A DNA stretch of 64,000 nt from an uncultured Verrucomicrobiota bacterium (GCA_903907995.1 CAIVQH010000013.1:62001-126000); one strand, 5' to 3'; counted from the stretch's first letter, positions 7,188 to 15,681 are shown. The notes: generated by a model from the letters alone, not told the origin. Program-made: numbers and translations.

Positions 7188-8525
7188 TCAGGGCAGGCGC
7201 AGGAACAGGTAGAGCGGGGACTCGGTCAGCGGAACGGTGGGCGTGCCAGTGGCGAGCGTGACCACCGGGTCTTCGTCGGCGCGCAGGGGCATGCGTTCGG
7301 CGCGCTCGACGCGGCCGGGTGGCGTTGGCAGTTCCAGCGAGGCGGAGCGACCGCTGCCGGTGGGCGACCAGGCGACCCAGATGCGCCGTTTCGGATCGGT
7401 GGCGTGGGTGTACTCGTGGATCAGGGCTTCCCCGGGCCGGTCGAGCACCACGCGGGCGAAGCGGAAATCGCCGAGCGTATGCTGCAGGTGCGCGACGGCG
7501 TGGAAGGACGGCTTGGGCTGGAACTTCCGCGTCAACCCCGCCGCCCCATGGAGCTGCGGGGTGTCCTCGTCGTTGAAGAAGTAGAGGTAGGCCCGCTGGA
7601 TCGGCATGGTCGCAAAGACGAGCCACGAGCGGACGATCCACTGTGATTGCTGTTCGTCGGTGACGCCGACCCAGTCCTTAAAGTCGCCGGTGGGCTTCGG
7701 CTTTTGCGTCGAAGAGTCGTAGCCGAATTCCGTGAGCCACACCTCCTTGCCCGGCGCGTGGGCATCGCGCCATTCGCACACATGCCGAATGTCAGGCAGG
7801 TACTCCTTCAGCCGCGCATCCTCGGGGAAGCTGCGATGCCACGTCGGCCAGTTGTCGAGCTGCGCATAGCTGTGGACGTTCAGCACGTCGTAGAGGTCTT
7901 CGAGCCCCGAAATGCAGGTCACGGACTTGGCATAGTCGTGGCTTTTGCCGGTCGTGAGGTTGCCCGTGACGACCTTCAGCTTCGGATCGCCGGCGCGCAG
8001 GCCGCGCGCCATGGCCTCGAAAATCGTGCGGTAGTCGGCGTCGTTGTATTTCCCCGGCTCATTGCCGATCTCGGCGGACTCGACCAGGGCGTTTGGGGAG
8101 CTGGGCCCGAGGGCGCGGGCAAAACGTTCGGCATAGGCACGCGAGTCGGCGGCCAGGTCCTTCCACTGCGCGCGCGGCAGGGTCTCGATCATGAGGCTCA
8201 CATCCGTCCGCCAGCCCTCACGCTGCCAACCGCCGTACACCTGCCGCCAATCCACCCCGTTGCGAGCGGAGGGAAAGGGCGTCACAAAATCGGTGTCCTT
8301 GCCCAGATCCCACTCGACCGGATGGTAATCGCGCACGAGCGAGGCCACCGGCTGATAGAGCTTGGGTTTGAACTGGACGGTGTGCCCATTGATCCCGATG
8401 AAGTCGCGCATGAGCGGGCGGACCGGCTCGGCGGCACGCAGGGCTGTGGCACCGGCACAAGCGGCGGCCAACGCCACGGCAAGGACTCGTCCGGCGGCGG
8501 CCCGCAGAAGGGACAGATGGGTCAT
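7188..8525 (-). CDS. Secreted TIM-barrel glycoside hydrolase (clan A type)
   Basis: 445 residues with a signal peptide (about residues 1-32, ending LRAAEP). The fold is a glycosidase of the GH5/GH39/GH30-like superfamily. Glu156 in IGNEPGKY is the likely acid/base and Glu266 in WLTEFGYD the likely nucleophile, which would make it a retaining enzyme acting on an external or periplasmic polysaccharide. An HSY motif (NVHSYAQ) and a C-terminal all-beta segment (about residues 360-445) follow. The start is the ATG at 8525 because the signal peptide follows directly. It is 30 bases downstream of a DUF5069 gene. The substrate cannot be told from sequence. Confidence 0.8.
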   Translation of the reverse strand: MTHLSLLRAAAGRVLAVALAAACAGATALRAAEPVRPLMRDFIGINGHTVQFKPKLYQPVASLVRDYHPVEWDLGKDTDFVTPFPSARNGVDWRQVYGGWQREGWRTDVSLMIETLPRAQWKDLAADSRAYAERFARALGPSSPNALVESAEIGNEPGKYNDADYRTIFEAMARGLRAGDPKLKVVTGNLTTGKSHDYAKSVTCISGLEDLYDVLNVHSYAQLDNWPTWHRSFPEDARLKEYLPDIRHVCEWRDAHAPGKEVWLTEFGYDSSTQKPKPTGDFKDWVGVTDEQQSQWIVRSWLVFATMPIQRAYLYFFNDEDTPQLHGAAGLTRKFQPKPSFHAVAHLQHTLGDFRFARVVLDRPGEALIHEYTHATDPKRRIWVAWSPTGSGRSASLELPTPPGRVERAERMPLRADEDPVVTLATGTPTVPLTESPLYLFLRLP

Positions 8526-8554
8526 GGGCAAAGGTTCGCGAATTTTCGCCGGTC

Positions 8555-8992
8555 TCAAAGACGCTTTTCGTCGGCGTCGATGAAATCCACGAAGGTGCGA
8601 ATGTCCACACGGTGGGCCAGACCGGCCGATTCCTTGCGCTGCTTCAGGCGTTCCCGGAGTGCGTCGCCTTCGGGTCCGGGTTCGGTGCCATGCCCCAGCA
8701 GCGCCTGCTGGAAGGCCCCCTTTTCGGCAGGGGTTGTCCTCACATTCACCCGCACCCAGTCAAAGACCTGGCCATCCGTGACGGTGCCCTGCACCACCGC
8801 GATGAAGTCCTCGGCCTTCAGGCCGGCGGCAGCGAGCCACTTTGAATCGAAACCCCTGTGGGCGAAGTTGCCCTGGTAATCGGCGTGGAGCTTCCCGGCG
8901 AGGTGCAGGCGGATCTTGTCGATAAAGCGCGGAAGATAGATCCAGCCGTCAATGACTTCGCGCGGCGAGCGGGGATAGATGAGTTCAGCCAT
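8555..8992 (-). CDS. DUF5069 family protein (copy 2)
   Basis: 145 residues, cytoplasmic. MAELIYPRSPREVIDGWIYL, the RFIDKIRLHLAGKL segment and HADYQGNFAHRGFD correspond to DUF5069. The C-terminal part, with RVDIRTFVDFIDADEKRL, is also typical. The frame remains open far upstream only because the opposite strand encodes the reductase; the ATG at 8992 is where similarity starts. It shares only the general pattern with the copy at 4653-5108, so they are ancient paralogues or belong to different subfamilies. Function unknown. Confidence 0.85.
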   Translation of the reverse strand: MAELIYPRSPREVIDGWIYLPRFIDKIRLHLAGKLHADYQGNFAHRGFDSKWLAAAGLKAEDFIAVVQGTVTDGQVFDWVRVNVRTTPAEKGAFQQALLGHGTEPGPEGDALRERLKQRKESAGLAHRVDIRTFVDFIDADEKRL

Positions 8993-9061
8993 GGCGCGAG
9001 CCTGACGCGAACGACGGTGTGGACGAAAGGGAGAAACGGACGCGAGGGAGACGGAGTTTCT

Positions 9062-9165
9062 AATTTGGAAAACAGGAAAACAGGAAAGGAACGGAACTGA
9101 ACCGAACGGGCATCGAAGGATTCCAAATCCCTCTGCTCCGTTCCTGTTTTCCTGCTTTCCAAATT
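9062..9165. repeat. Inverted microrepeat with GAAAACAG words
   Basis: The left arm (9062-9095) repeats GGAAAACA-type words, and the right arm (9137-9165) is nearly its reverse complement. It sits between the divergent DUF5069 and reductase genes. A lone arm of the same type is at 32712-32747. Confidence 0.7.
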
Positions 9166-9226
9166 CGATTCCTCCCCTGCTGGCGCAGTGATTGCCTTCG
9201 TGTCCGTAGACCGCGAGAATGCCGGC

Positions 9227-10621
9227 ATGTCTTCGGAGCATTTCGACACGGTGGTCATCGGTGCGGGCAGCGCCGGCTATGCGGCGGCCCGCACCCTCTC
9301 GGCCGGCGGGGCCAAAGTGGCCGTGCTCGAAGGCGGCCGCGAGGTGGGCGGGCTGTGCATCCTGCGCGGCTGCATGCCGACCAAGGCATTGCTGCACGCG
9401 GCCGAGCTCCGCCAGGCGATCCGACAGGCGGAGGATTGGGGCATTACCACCGGCGAGGTGAAGACCGACCTGGCCAGGCTGTTTGCCAAGAAAGACGCGC
9501 TGATTGCGGAGTTTGCCGGTTATCGCCGGCAGCAACTGGAGCGGGGCAAATTCACGTTCATCCGCCGCAACGGCCACTTCACCGACGCCCACACGCTCGC
9601 GCTGGAGGATGGCCATCACCTGACCGCCACGCACTTCGTCATCGCCACCGGCTCGGTCATCGCGCCGCCCGTCGTGCCCGGGTTGACCGAGGCCTGCTAT
9701 CTCACCAGCGACGATGCCCTCGCGCTCCGTCACCTGCCAAAATCCTTGATCGTCCTCGGCGGTGGGGCGGTGGCGGTGGAGTTTGCGCAATTTTTCCTGC
9801 GCCTCGGCACCCGCGTGACCCTGGTTCAGCGGGGTCATCACCTGCTCCGTGGTCTGGATGAGGATGCGGCACGGGAACTGGAGAAGGCACTGCGTCGCGA
9901 AGGCATGACGATCTACACCGGCACAAAGATTTTGGGCACGGAAGCGACGCCCACCGGAAAGCAGATCCGCTTTGAACACGAGGCCGGCACCGTCACGGTC
10001 GAAGCGGAGGAAATTTTCTACGGCCTGGGCCGCACCCCGAACACCGCCAGCCTGTGTCTCCCCGCCGCCGGAGTGTCCACGCACGGTCACCGCATTATTG
10101 CAGACCTTCAGCAGCGGACCTCGGTGGAGCACATCTTCGCCGCCGGTGACTGCTGCGGGCCGCACGAGATCGTGCATATCGCCATCCTGCAGGCGGAGCT
10201 GGCGGCGCGGAACATACTCCGGCCCGGCCGGGCGGAGGAAATGGACTATCGGTTGCTGACCACGATCGTGTTCTCCGATCCCGCGGTCGCCCAGACCGGC
10301 CTGACCGAGCATGAGGCCGAGACCAGGGGAATTGACTTCATCAAGGCGAGCTATCCCCTCAACGACCACGGCAAGTCCATGATCCTGGGGGCGCAGGAAG
10401 GCTTCGTGAAACTCCTGGCCGACCGGCGCACGGGGGAACTGCTGGGCGGCACCTGTGTCGGTCCGCAGGGTGGCGAGCTGATCCACGAGATCACGGTGGC
10501 CCTCAGCCGGCGGATGACAGCAGCGGAGTTGGCGGCCGTGCCGCACTACCATCCGACCCTCGCGGAAATCTGGACGTATCCGGCGGAGGAGCTGGCCGAC
10601 GCCGTGGCGGCGGCAAAGTGA
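9227..10621 (+). CDS. FAD-dependent pyridine nucleotide-disulfide oxidoreductase
   Basis: 464 residues of the class I flavoprotein disulfide reductase family (dihydrolipoamide dehydrogenase/mercuric reductase group). FAD-binding VVIGAGSAGYAAA is at about residues 9-21. The redox disulfide is Cys44-Cys49 (GGLCILRGCMPTK), the NAD(P)-binding LIVLGGGAVAVEFAQ follows, then the second FAD motif (IFAAGDCCG). The dimer-interface base pair His442/Glu447 sits in HYHPTLAEI. The redox motif departs from the usual CVNVGC, so the substrate is probably not lipoamide. There is no N-terminal metal-binding domain and no Lpd complex genes nearby. Start at 9227 because GAGAA lies upstream; a GTG at 9188 is possible. 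Confidence 0.85.
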   Translation: MSSEHFDTVVIGAGSAGYAAARTLSAGGAKVAVLEGGREVGGLCILRGCMPTKALLHAAELRQAIRQAEDWGITTGEVKTDLARLFAKKDALIAEFAGYRRQQLERGKFTFIRRNGHFTDAHTLALEDGHHLTATHFVIATGSVIAPPVVPGLTEACYLTSDDALALRHLPKSLIVLGGGAVAVEFAQFFLRLGTRVTLVQRGHHLLRGLDEDAARELEKALRREGMTIYTGTKILGTEATPTGKQIRFEHEAGTVTVEAEEIFYGLGRTPNTASLCLPAAGVSTHGHRIIADLQQRTSVEHIFAAGDCCGPHEIVHIAILQAELAARNILRPGRAEEMDYRLLTTIVFSDPAVAQTGLTEHEAETRGIDFIKASYPLNDHGKSMILGAQEGFVKLLADRRTGELLGGTCVGPQGGELIHEITVALSRRMTAAELAAVPHYHPTLAEIWTYPAEELADAVAAAK

Positions 10622-10631
10622 CCCCTGAAAA

Positions 10632-10673
10632 CGAAAAGGCCGCCCTCCTCGACTCCCATCAAGGCGGGCGGCC
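10632..10673 (-). terminator. Rho-independent terminator for the prepilin-like gene
   Basis: GGCCGCCC (10638-10645) and GGGCGGCC (10666-10673) form an 8-bp stem. Read on the minus strand, the hairpin is followed by TTTTCGTTTT. It lies between two convergent genes and serves the minus-strand one. Confidence 0.7.
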
Positions 10674-10775
10674 CAACCCAGAACCAACCAACAGTGCCTG
10701 ACGCAACCCGCGTAGGCAGTTGAGAGAATCGCAAGCCCGATGCCAGCCTGCGGTCTTCGCAAATTTAAGAGCCCA

Positions 10776-11582
10776 TCAGTTGCTGCCCGAGTGACCCGAG
10801 TTCAGCGCGTTGGTACGCCAACGGTCCACAATCGCCCACAGGTTCAACGGGTAGAAGGAGCGCCCATTTTTCAGGAAACGGGTGCTGCCATCCGCAAACG
10901 CATAATCGGAACCGCCACCCAGCCCACCATTGTCGGTGCGCATTGTCGTGGCGTGGACGCCCTGGTTCAGTATCTCCACGTCATTGCCCAGAGGACCTTC
11001 CAAGAAATCCATGTAGAAATGACCCGTATTGTAGAGTTTTTCTCCAAAAGTGACGGTGTCTGCCGTCTCGCGAATGTTGGATTCGTTGATGGTTTTCCCC
11101 TGGATCGCAGACATGCTGAACTCAGCCCCCATCTGCTCCTGGAAGAAATCATTCCATCCGTTCATGATATAGGTACGGGGCGTGGAGTCGCCAATATGGT
11201 TGGTATCGTTATCCCCCACGGCGCGGCTGCCGGAAACCGGCGTGTTCTTGTTGCCGGGACCGAGATCGGCCGGGCAGACGAGAATCTTGGGCGAGCGATA
11301 ATAGGCATAGAGGCGCTGCCCCCAACGATCGACGCTGGCATTCAGCGGCCGCTCGGCAAAATCCCCGTGGTTATCACCCGCGTACATCGTGCTGGCGAGC
11401 CCGAGCTGATGCAGCTGGTTCACGCAGCCGATGCGTTTGGCGGCATCCTTCGCGCGACCGAGCGAGGGCAGCAGCATGCCCGCGAGAATCGCGATGATCG
11501 CGATGACCACCAGCAGCTCGATGAGGGTGAAGGCCCGCTCCGTGGAGCTTTTCAAGGCGGCGTTGTTCTGTTCAGATCCCAT
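10776..11582 (-). CDS. Prepilin-like protein with H-X9-DG C-terminus
   Basis: 268 residues. A short charged leader is followed by [18 protein letters not shown], the class III signal/methylation motif cleaved by prepilin peptidase, with the +5 glutamate present. The C-terminal region includes [15 protein letters not shown], the family's H-X9-DG-like end. Such pseudopilins are very numerous in Verrucomicrobiota and Planctomycetota and probably form type II-secretion-like fibres or surface structures. I chose ATG 11582 because AGGGAA lies just upstream. No pilus assembly genes are nearby; three such orphan genes occur in this window. Confidence 0.88.
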   Translation of the reverse strand: MGSEQNNAALKSSTERAFTLIELLVVIAIIAILAGMLLPSLGRAKDAAKRIGCVNQLHQLGLASTMYAGDNHGDFAERPLNASVDRWGQRLYAYYRSPKILVCPADLGPGNKNTPVSGSRAVGDNDTNHIGDSTPRTYIMNGWNDFFQEQMGAEFSMSAIQGKTINESNIRETADTVTFGEKLYNTGHFYMDFLEGPLGNDVEILNQGVHATTMRTDNGGLGGGSDYAFADGSTRFLKNGRSFYPLNLWAIVDRWRTNALNSGHSGSN

Positions 11583-11694
11583 GGCAGTTCCCTTCGCGTT
11601 CAATGGATTTTCCGTCTTTTACCACCGCCGGGGCCGTTCCGACAAGATTGCTCGAATGGTTTTTCATCCGGGCCGTCTGCCCACGTTGAACAAG

Positions 11695-12138
11695 ATGACC
11701 AAGCAATCCTGGACCCTGCTCACACTGGCGATCGTACTGGGCGCGCTCTATGTCGCCCGCTTTACCGACTTGGGCCGCCAGCAGCGCATTCAAATCAATG
11801 TCGCCATTCGGCCGGTGCGGCTCAATGCCGGACCCGATGATGTGCTGCCCGTGATCTTCGGTCTCGACCGTGAATGGCCGCTGACCAGCGTGCGCCTTGC
11901 TCCCCTGTCGGAGGCGACGAATTCCAGGCCCAAGTGCATCTGGCAGCTCACCACCAAAAAAACCTCCACCCCCGTGCGCGGCTTTGCCTACGGCGAGAAG
12001 ATCAGCGGCATGGAATTCGTGGCGGGAGTGGCTCCGTCCAAGCTGGAAGCCGGTGTGACCTACCGCCTGGAAGTCGAGGCCGGTCACGCCAAGGGGCAGG
12101 CCGATTTCACCGCCCAGTCCGCCGCCCCGGCCAACTGA
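11695..12138 (+). CDS. Membrane-anchored hypothetical protein
   Basis: 147 residues, with one N-terminal membrane segment (SWTLLTLAIVLGALYVARF) and an exported domain. That domain has several predicted beta strands, including VAIRPVRL, DDVLPVIFGLD and VTYRLEVEAGHAKGQADF, suggesting an immunoglobulin-like fold. No family is recognised. The frame extends upstream, with a possible ATG at 11655, and the start is uncertain. It ends about 50 bases before a secreted cyclophilin on the same strand and may share its transcript. Confidence 0.6.
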   Translation: MTKQSWTLLTLAIVLGALYVARFTDLGRQQRIQINVAIRPVRLNAGPDDVLPVIFGLDREWPLTSVRLAPLSEATNSRPKCIWQLTTKKTSTPVRGFAYGEKISGMEFVAGVAPSKLEAGVTYRLEVEAGHAKGQADFTAQSAAPAN

Positions 12139-12189
12139 CGCAACTCCGGACGTGACACACCGCACCCGGTGTGGCTACTTGCGCGCTTT

Positions 12190-12867
12190 ATGAAACGATT
12201 CCTCGCAGCCCTGTCTGTGTGCGCCAACCTGGCCCTGTTCACGGCCATCCAAGCGAAAGATAAACCGGCGGAGAAAACCGATCCGGCCAAGCCCGTCGCC
12301 GGCTTCGCCGATCCGTCGAAGCTCACGGAAAAGGCTCCGGACACGTTCAAGGCGAAGTTCGAGACCACCAAGGGAGCTTTCACGGTCGAAGTCACCCGCT
12401 CGCTCGCGCCGAACGGTGCCGACCGGTTCTACAACCTCGTGAAATCGGGCTATTTCAAGGATATCGAATTTTTCCGCGTGATCCCCGGCTTCATGGCGCA
12501 GTTCGGTGTCCATGGTGATCCTGCGGTCTCCGCCGCCTGGCGGCCGGCCCGGATTCCTGATGATGCGGTGAAAGGGAGCAACGCGCGGGGTGCCCTCACC
12601 TTCGCCACGGCTGGACCGGGCACGCGCACGACCCAGCTGTTCATCAACCTCGTGGACAATTCCCGGCTCGACGGCATGGGCTTCTCCCCATTCGGCAAGG
12701 TCATCGAAGGCATGGACGTGGTGGACAAGCTCAACGGCGAATACGGTGAAGGCGCGCCCCGGGGCAGCGGACCCAACCAGGGCCGCATCCAGGCCGAGGG
12801 CAATGCCTACCTGAAAAAGGAATTCCCGAAACTCGATTCGATCAAGTCGGCCGCCCTTGTTCCCTGA
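12190..12867 (+). CDS. Secreted cyclophilin-type peptidyl-prolyl isomerase
   Basis: 225 residues. The signal peptide (MKRFLAALSVCANLALFTAI) is followed by a Lys/Pro-rich linker and a cyclophilin domain from about residue 55. Recognisable core motifs are FFRVIPGFMAQFG (catalytic Arg), TQLFINLVDN and FGKVIEGMDVVD. It should catalyse proline isomerisation during folding of exported proteins. An insert (VSAAWRPARIPDD) replaces the usual loop after the GD motif. It is followed 23 bases later by a second, cytoplasmic cyclophilin, so the cell gets one enzyme for each compartment from one locus. Confidence 0.9.
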   Translation: MKRFLAALSVCANLALFTAIQAKDKPAEKTDPAKPVAGFADPSKLTEKAPDTFKAKFETTKGAFTVEVTRSLAPNGADRFYNLVKSGYFKDIEFFRVIPGFMAQFGVHGDPAVSAAWRPARIPDDAVKGSNARGALTFATAGPGTRTTQLFINLVDNSRLDGMGFSPFGKVIEGMDVVDKLNGEYGEGAPRGSGPNQGRIQAEGNAYLKKEFPKLDSIKSAALVP

Positions 12868-12890
12868 GTGATCCAGCCCCTGATTTTCCC

Positions 12891-13418
12891 ATGAGCACTA
12901 CTGCAACCAACGAAGTCGCCGTCATCAAGACCACCAAGGGCGACCTGGTCCTCGAGTTCTGGTCCGACGTGGCCCCGAAGACGGTGGAAAACTTCAAGAA
13001 ACTGGCCCGCGAGGGTTTCTACAACGGCACGGCCTTTCACCGCATCGTGAAGGGCTTCATGGTCCAGGGAGGCGACCCGCTCACCAAGGACGCCAGCATG
13101 GAAAGCCGCTGGGGCACGGGTGATCCCGGCTACAAGATCAAGGCCGAGTTCAACGCCAAATCACACCAGATTGGCGTGATCTCGATGGCCCGCTCCGCGA
13201 GTCCCGACTCGGCCGGCTGCCAGTTCTTCATCTGCCTCGGCGACGCGTCGTTCCTCGACCGGCAGTACACCGCCTTCGGCAAGCTGATCAAGGGTGAGGA
13301 AGTGCTCAAGGCACTCGGCTCCGTGGAGACCAAGAGCAACGGCGGCGAGAAGAGTCGCCCCATCCAGCGTCAGGGCGTCGAGAGCGTCACCATCGTGGAC
13401 CGCGCGACGGTCGCCTGA
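12891..13418 (+). CDS. Cytoplasmic cyclophilin-type peptidyl-prolyl isomerase
   Basis: 175 residues without signal peptide. Complete cyclophilin core: FHRIVKGFMVQGGDP (catalytic Arg), SAGCQFFICLGD and YTAFGKLIKGEEVL. An insertion (LTKDASMESRWGTGDPGYKI) after the GGDP motif is typical of bacterial single-domain cyclophilins. It is cotranscribed in all likelihood with the secreted cyclophilin upstream (23-base gap), and the pair ends at a strong terminator at 13441. Confidence 0.93.
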   Translation: MSTTATNEVAVIKTTKGDLVLEFWSDVAPKTVENFKKLAREGFYNGTAFHRIVKGFMVQGGDPLTKDASMESRWGTGDPGYKIKAEFNAKSHQIGVISMARSASPDSAGCQFFICLGDASFLDRQYTAFGKLIKGEEVLKALGSVETKSNGGEKSRPIQRQGVESVTIVDRATVA

Positions 13419-13440
13419 AGTTTCACCGCCGATTTAACTG

Positions 13441-13473
13441 ACGGGCCGGATTGCCTCCGGCCCGTTTTTCTTT
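13441..13473 (+). terminator. Rho-independent terminator after the cyclophilin pair
   Basis: ACGGGCCGGA and TCCGGCCCGT form a perfect 10-bp stem around the loop TTGCC. The stem is followed by TTTTTCTTT. It ends transcription of the two cyclophilin genes. Confidence 0.92.
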
Positions 13474-13484
13474 ATCACCAGCCC

Positions 13485-13691
13485 ATGATTGACCCCGATC
13501 AGCTTGCCGAGCTGCTCACCGCTGTCGGCTGCCCCGCCGCCAAGTCCCGGGAAATGGCCGAACAGCTCGACAAACGGGCCCATCAGCTCGCCGAAGCCAA
13601 GGGCAAAACTCACGAGGAGGCGCTGGCACACCTGATCAAACTGATGGCCGGAGGCTGGGCCGCGCAGGCAAAGGCAAGCGACGATCGTTGA
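13485..13691 (+). CDS. Small hypothetical protein
   Basis: 68 residues: MIDPDQLAELLTAVGCPAAK, REMAEQLDKRAHQLAEAKGK and LAHLIKLMAGGWAAQ. It is predicted to be almost entirely helical with one cysteine, and soluble. No family is recognised. It starts 12 bases after the terminator, which itself sits close to the ATG; no good ribosome-binding site is seen (CACCAGCCC upstream). The regular helical pattern and good codon use suggest a real gene. Confidence 0.55.
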   Translation: MIDPDQLAELLTAVGCPAAKSREMAEQLDKRAHQLAEAKGKTHEEALAHLIKLMAGGWAAQAKASDDR

Positions 13692-13745
13692 AGCTTCATC
13701 GCCCGAAATGCAAACCGGTTGGGTGGGTACAAGGCGGCATTGAGG

Positions 13746-13879
13746 GTAGCGCAGATTTGCAATCTGCTGTATCGCAGGTTTTCAACCTGCAACGGCTCGA
13801 AACGAAGAAGACGCGCAAGCGATTCGGACGCCCTGCCGACTTTAAGTCGGCGATACAGCAGATTGCAAATCTGCGCTAC
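13746..13879. repeat. 134-bp terminal-inverted-repeat element (family B, copy 1)
   Basis: Perfect 29-bp terminal inverted repeats occupy 13746-13774 and 13851-13879 (outer end GTAGCGCAGATTTGC). Two inner hairpins, CAGGTTTTCAACCTG and GCCGACTTTAAGTCGGC, lie between them. No coding capacity. A second copy of the same length is at 19543-19676 and a half copy at 63541-63584. It lies just upstream of bioD. Confidence 0.9.
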
Positions 13880-13924
13880 AAAACGCCGCCGACTCGCATG
13901 GAAGCTCCAGAATCTCATCCCCAC

Positions 13925-14596
13925 ATGGCCAAAACTATTTGGTTCATCACCGGCTCCGACACCGGCGTGGGCAAGACCGTGCTCACGACGCTGCTGACGC
14001 GGCACCTGCTCGCGCAGGGCATTCGCGTGCGGGCCGTGAAGCCCTTCTGTTCCGGTGGACGCGATGATGCGGAAGCCCTGTTTGCGGCGCAGCTCGGCCA
14101 GGTTCCCTTGGACGCCATCAACCCGTGGCACTTTCGTGCCCCGCTGACTCCCCTGCTCGCCGCCCGGCGCGAACGAAAGCAGGTCACTCTTGCAGAAACC
14201 GTACAGTTCCTGAAGTACGCCGCCCAGCAGTGCGACGTGCTGCTCATCGAAGGTGCCGGCGGCGTGCTGAGCCCGCTGGGCGAAGGGTTTTCCGCACGCG
14301 ACCTGATCGCGCAGACCCGCGCCCGCCCGCTCGTGGTCTGTGCGGATCGTCTGGGCGTGATCAATCAGGGGCTGATGGCCCTCGCGACGCTTCCGCCGTA
14401 CCTCGCAGCACGGGCTCGGCTCATCCTGTCCGGCGGATCACCGCGTGACCTGTCGCAGGCCACCAATTCCAAGATGCTGATGGAATTGCTCGGGCCGGAT
14501 CGGGTTCACACGCTTCCCTGGGTGAAACCAGAGGAATTGGCGGGCATGCTTCCATCCCGGCTTCGGCAACGGCTCGCGGCGATCGTGGCCGGCTAA
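13925..14596 (+). CDS. bioD: Dethiobiotin synthetase
   Basis: 223 residues. Catalyses ATP-dependent ring closure of 7,8-diaminononanoate with CO2 to dethiobiotin, the penultimate step of biotin synthesis. The P-loop GSDTGVGKT is at residues 10-18, with VKPFCSGG (substrate lysine region) and IEGAGGVLSPLGE (the conserved EGAGG) following. No other bio genes are in the window, so the pathway is scattered. Its last four bases overlap the end of the convergent MBL-fold gene. The ATG at 13925 follows directly on family-B repeat debris, so its promoter must be very short or lie in the repeat. Confidence 0.92.
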   Translation: MAKTIWFITGSDTGVGKTVLTTLLTRHLLAQGIRVRAVKPFCSGGRDDAEALFAAQLGQVPLDAINPWHFRAPLTPLLAARRERKQVTLAETVQFLKYAAQQCDVLLIEGAGGVLSPLGEGFSARDLIAQTRARPLVVCADRLGVINQGLMALATLPPYLAARARLILSGGSPRDLSQATNSKMLMELLGPDRVHTLPWVKPEELAGMLPSRLRQRLAAIVAG

Positions 14597-15537
14597 AATT
14601 TCTCCGGCACGCCCTCTTCCAGCACGCGCAGGTGCTTGGTCAGCTTCTCGGTTTCCGTGAGCTCGCGCAGCCAGCGCTCCGGTTCGTCCATTTCCTCGAA
14701 GCTGAGCTTGAACGTGCCGTAGTGCATCGGCACGAGCCAGTCGGCGCGCAGGTCGCGGAACGCCTTTACCGCTTCGTCCGGCCCCATGTGCGTGTGCCGG
14801 AACGAATCGGGGAAATAGGCGCCGATGGGCAGCAGGGCCACCTCGGGCTTCAGCCGGGTGCCGATCTCCTTGAAGCCGTCGAAATAGGCGGAGTCGCCCG
14901 CGTGATAAATGCGGCGGCCACGATGCTCGAGCACATAGCCGCCCCAGCCGCGGTGCCCATCACGCAACGTGCGGGCGCCCCAGTGCTTGCCGGGCACGAG
15001 CGTCACCTTCCAGTCACCGTGGCCGAAACTCTCCCACCACTGGAGTTCCACCACGCGTTCGAAGCCGAGGCTCTTGGCCAGCGAACCACAGCCCCAGGGG
15101 AGCACGGCGATCTTCGTGGAAGGCAGTTTGCGGAGGCTCGGCTTGTGGAAGTGGTCGAAGTGCGCGTGCGTGAGCAGGACGAGGTCGATGGGCGGCAGAT
15201 CGCGGGCGTGCAGCCCCGGGCGCTTGAGCCGCTTCAGGAGGAAGAGCCAGTTGGCGAAGTTGGGGTCGATGATGACGTTCAGGTCGGTGAACTGAAGGAG
15301 GAACGACGCGTGGCCGATCCAGGTGAGGGCCAGTTCCGAATCTTTCAGCGTGGGAAAGCGCGGCACCTTGGTCGAACCGCTGCGCGGGGTGAAAAACGCC
15401 TTCCACACCATCTCGCGGAAAAACGTGCGCGGATTGAAATGGTTGCTGGGAGTGAGGTCCTTGAACGAACGAGGTATTCGCCGCGGCCGGCGCGGGGTCG
15501 CGTCGGCGGCGGCTGGACTGCCAGAAGGGTGGCTCAC
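14593..15537 (-). CDS. MBL-fold metallohydrolase (UlaG/NAPE-PLD-like)
   Basis: 314 residues. The metallo-beta-lactamase core has TWIGHASFLLQ, the metal motif THAHFDHFH, the LPWG strand, GKHWGAR, the HAGDSAYFDGF motif (metal-bridging Asp) and a final HYGTFKLSFEE. This is the pattern of the L-ascorbate-6-phosphate lactonase/NAPE-PLD-like group, which cleaves phosphodiester or lactone bonds. Neither an ascorbate operon nor N-acyl lipid genes are near, so the substrate is open. A Pro/Arg-rich N-terminus of about 50 residues precedes the domain. Convergent with bioD, four-base overlap. Confidence 0.88.
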   Translation of the reverse strand: MSHPSGSPAAADATPRRPRRIPRSFKDLTPSNHFNPRTFFREMVWKAFFTPRSGSTKVPRFPTLKDSELALTWIGHASFLLQFTDLNVIIDPNFANWLFLLKRLKRPGLHARDLPPIDLVLLTHAHFDHFHKPSLRKLPSTKIAVLPWGCGSLAKSLGFERVVELQWWESFGHGDWKVTLVPGKHWGARTLRDGHRGWGGYVLEHRGRRIYHAGDSAYFDGFKEIGTRLKPEVALLPIGAYFPDSFRHTHMGPDEAVKAFRDLRADWLVPMHYGTFKLSFEEMDEPERWLRELTETEKLTKHLRVLEEGVPEKF

Positions 15538-15681
15538 ATCCCCATTATGGCAGCGGGCACAACCGAAGCAATACCAGCGGTTTCCACGCCTGCCCGGAAC
15601 GGGGCGGACAGCGCCCCTGATGAATAAATCTGCGGGGGGCCAGTCTGACCTCGCGTTGGTGAAAGTAAGGAAACCGAAATT

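Noticed and set aside
9227-10621. Mercuric reductase
   Set aside because: No C-terminal vicinal cysteines and no N-terminal heavy-metal domain; no mer genes nearby.
8555-10762. Very long open frame on the strand opposite the FAD reductase (and similar long frames opposite the glycosidase-GT fusion, S41 protease, fusion enzyme and bamA genes)
   Set aside because: High G+C makes the opposite strand of real genes open for hundreds of codons. These frames have no recognisable motifs and only the last 145 residues (DUF5069) of this one are real.
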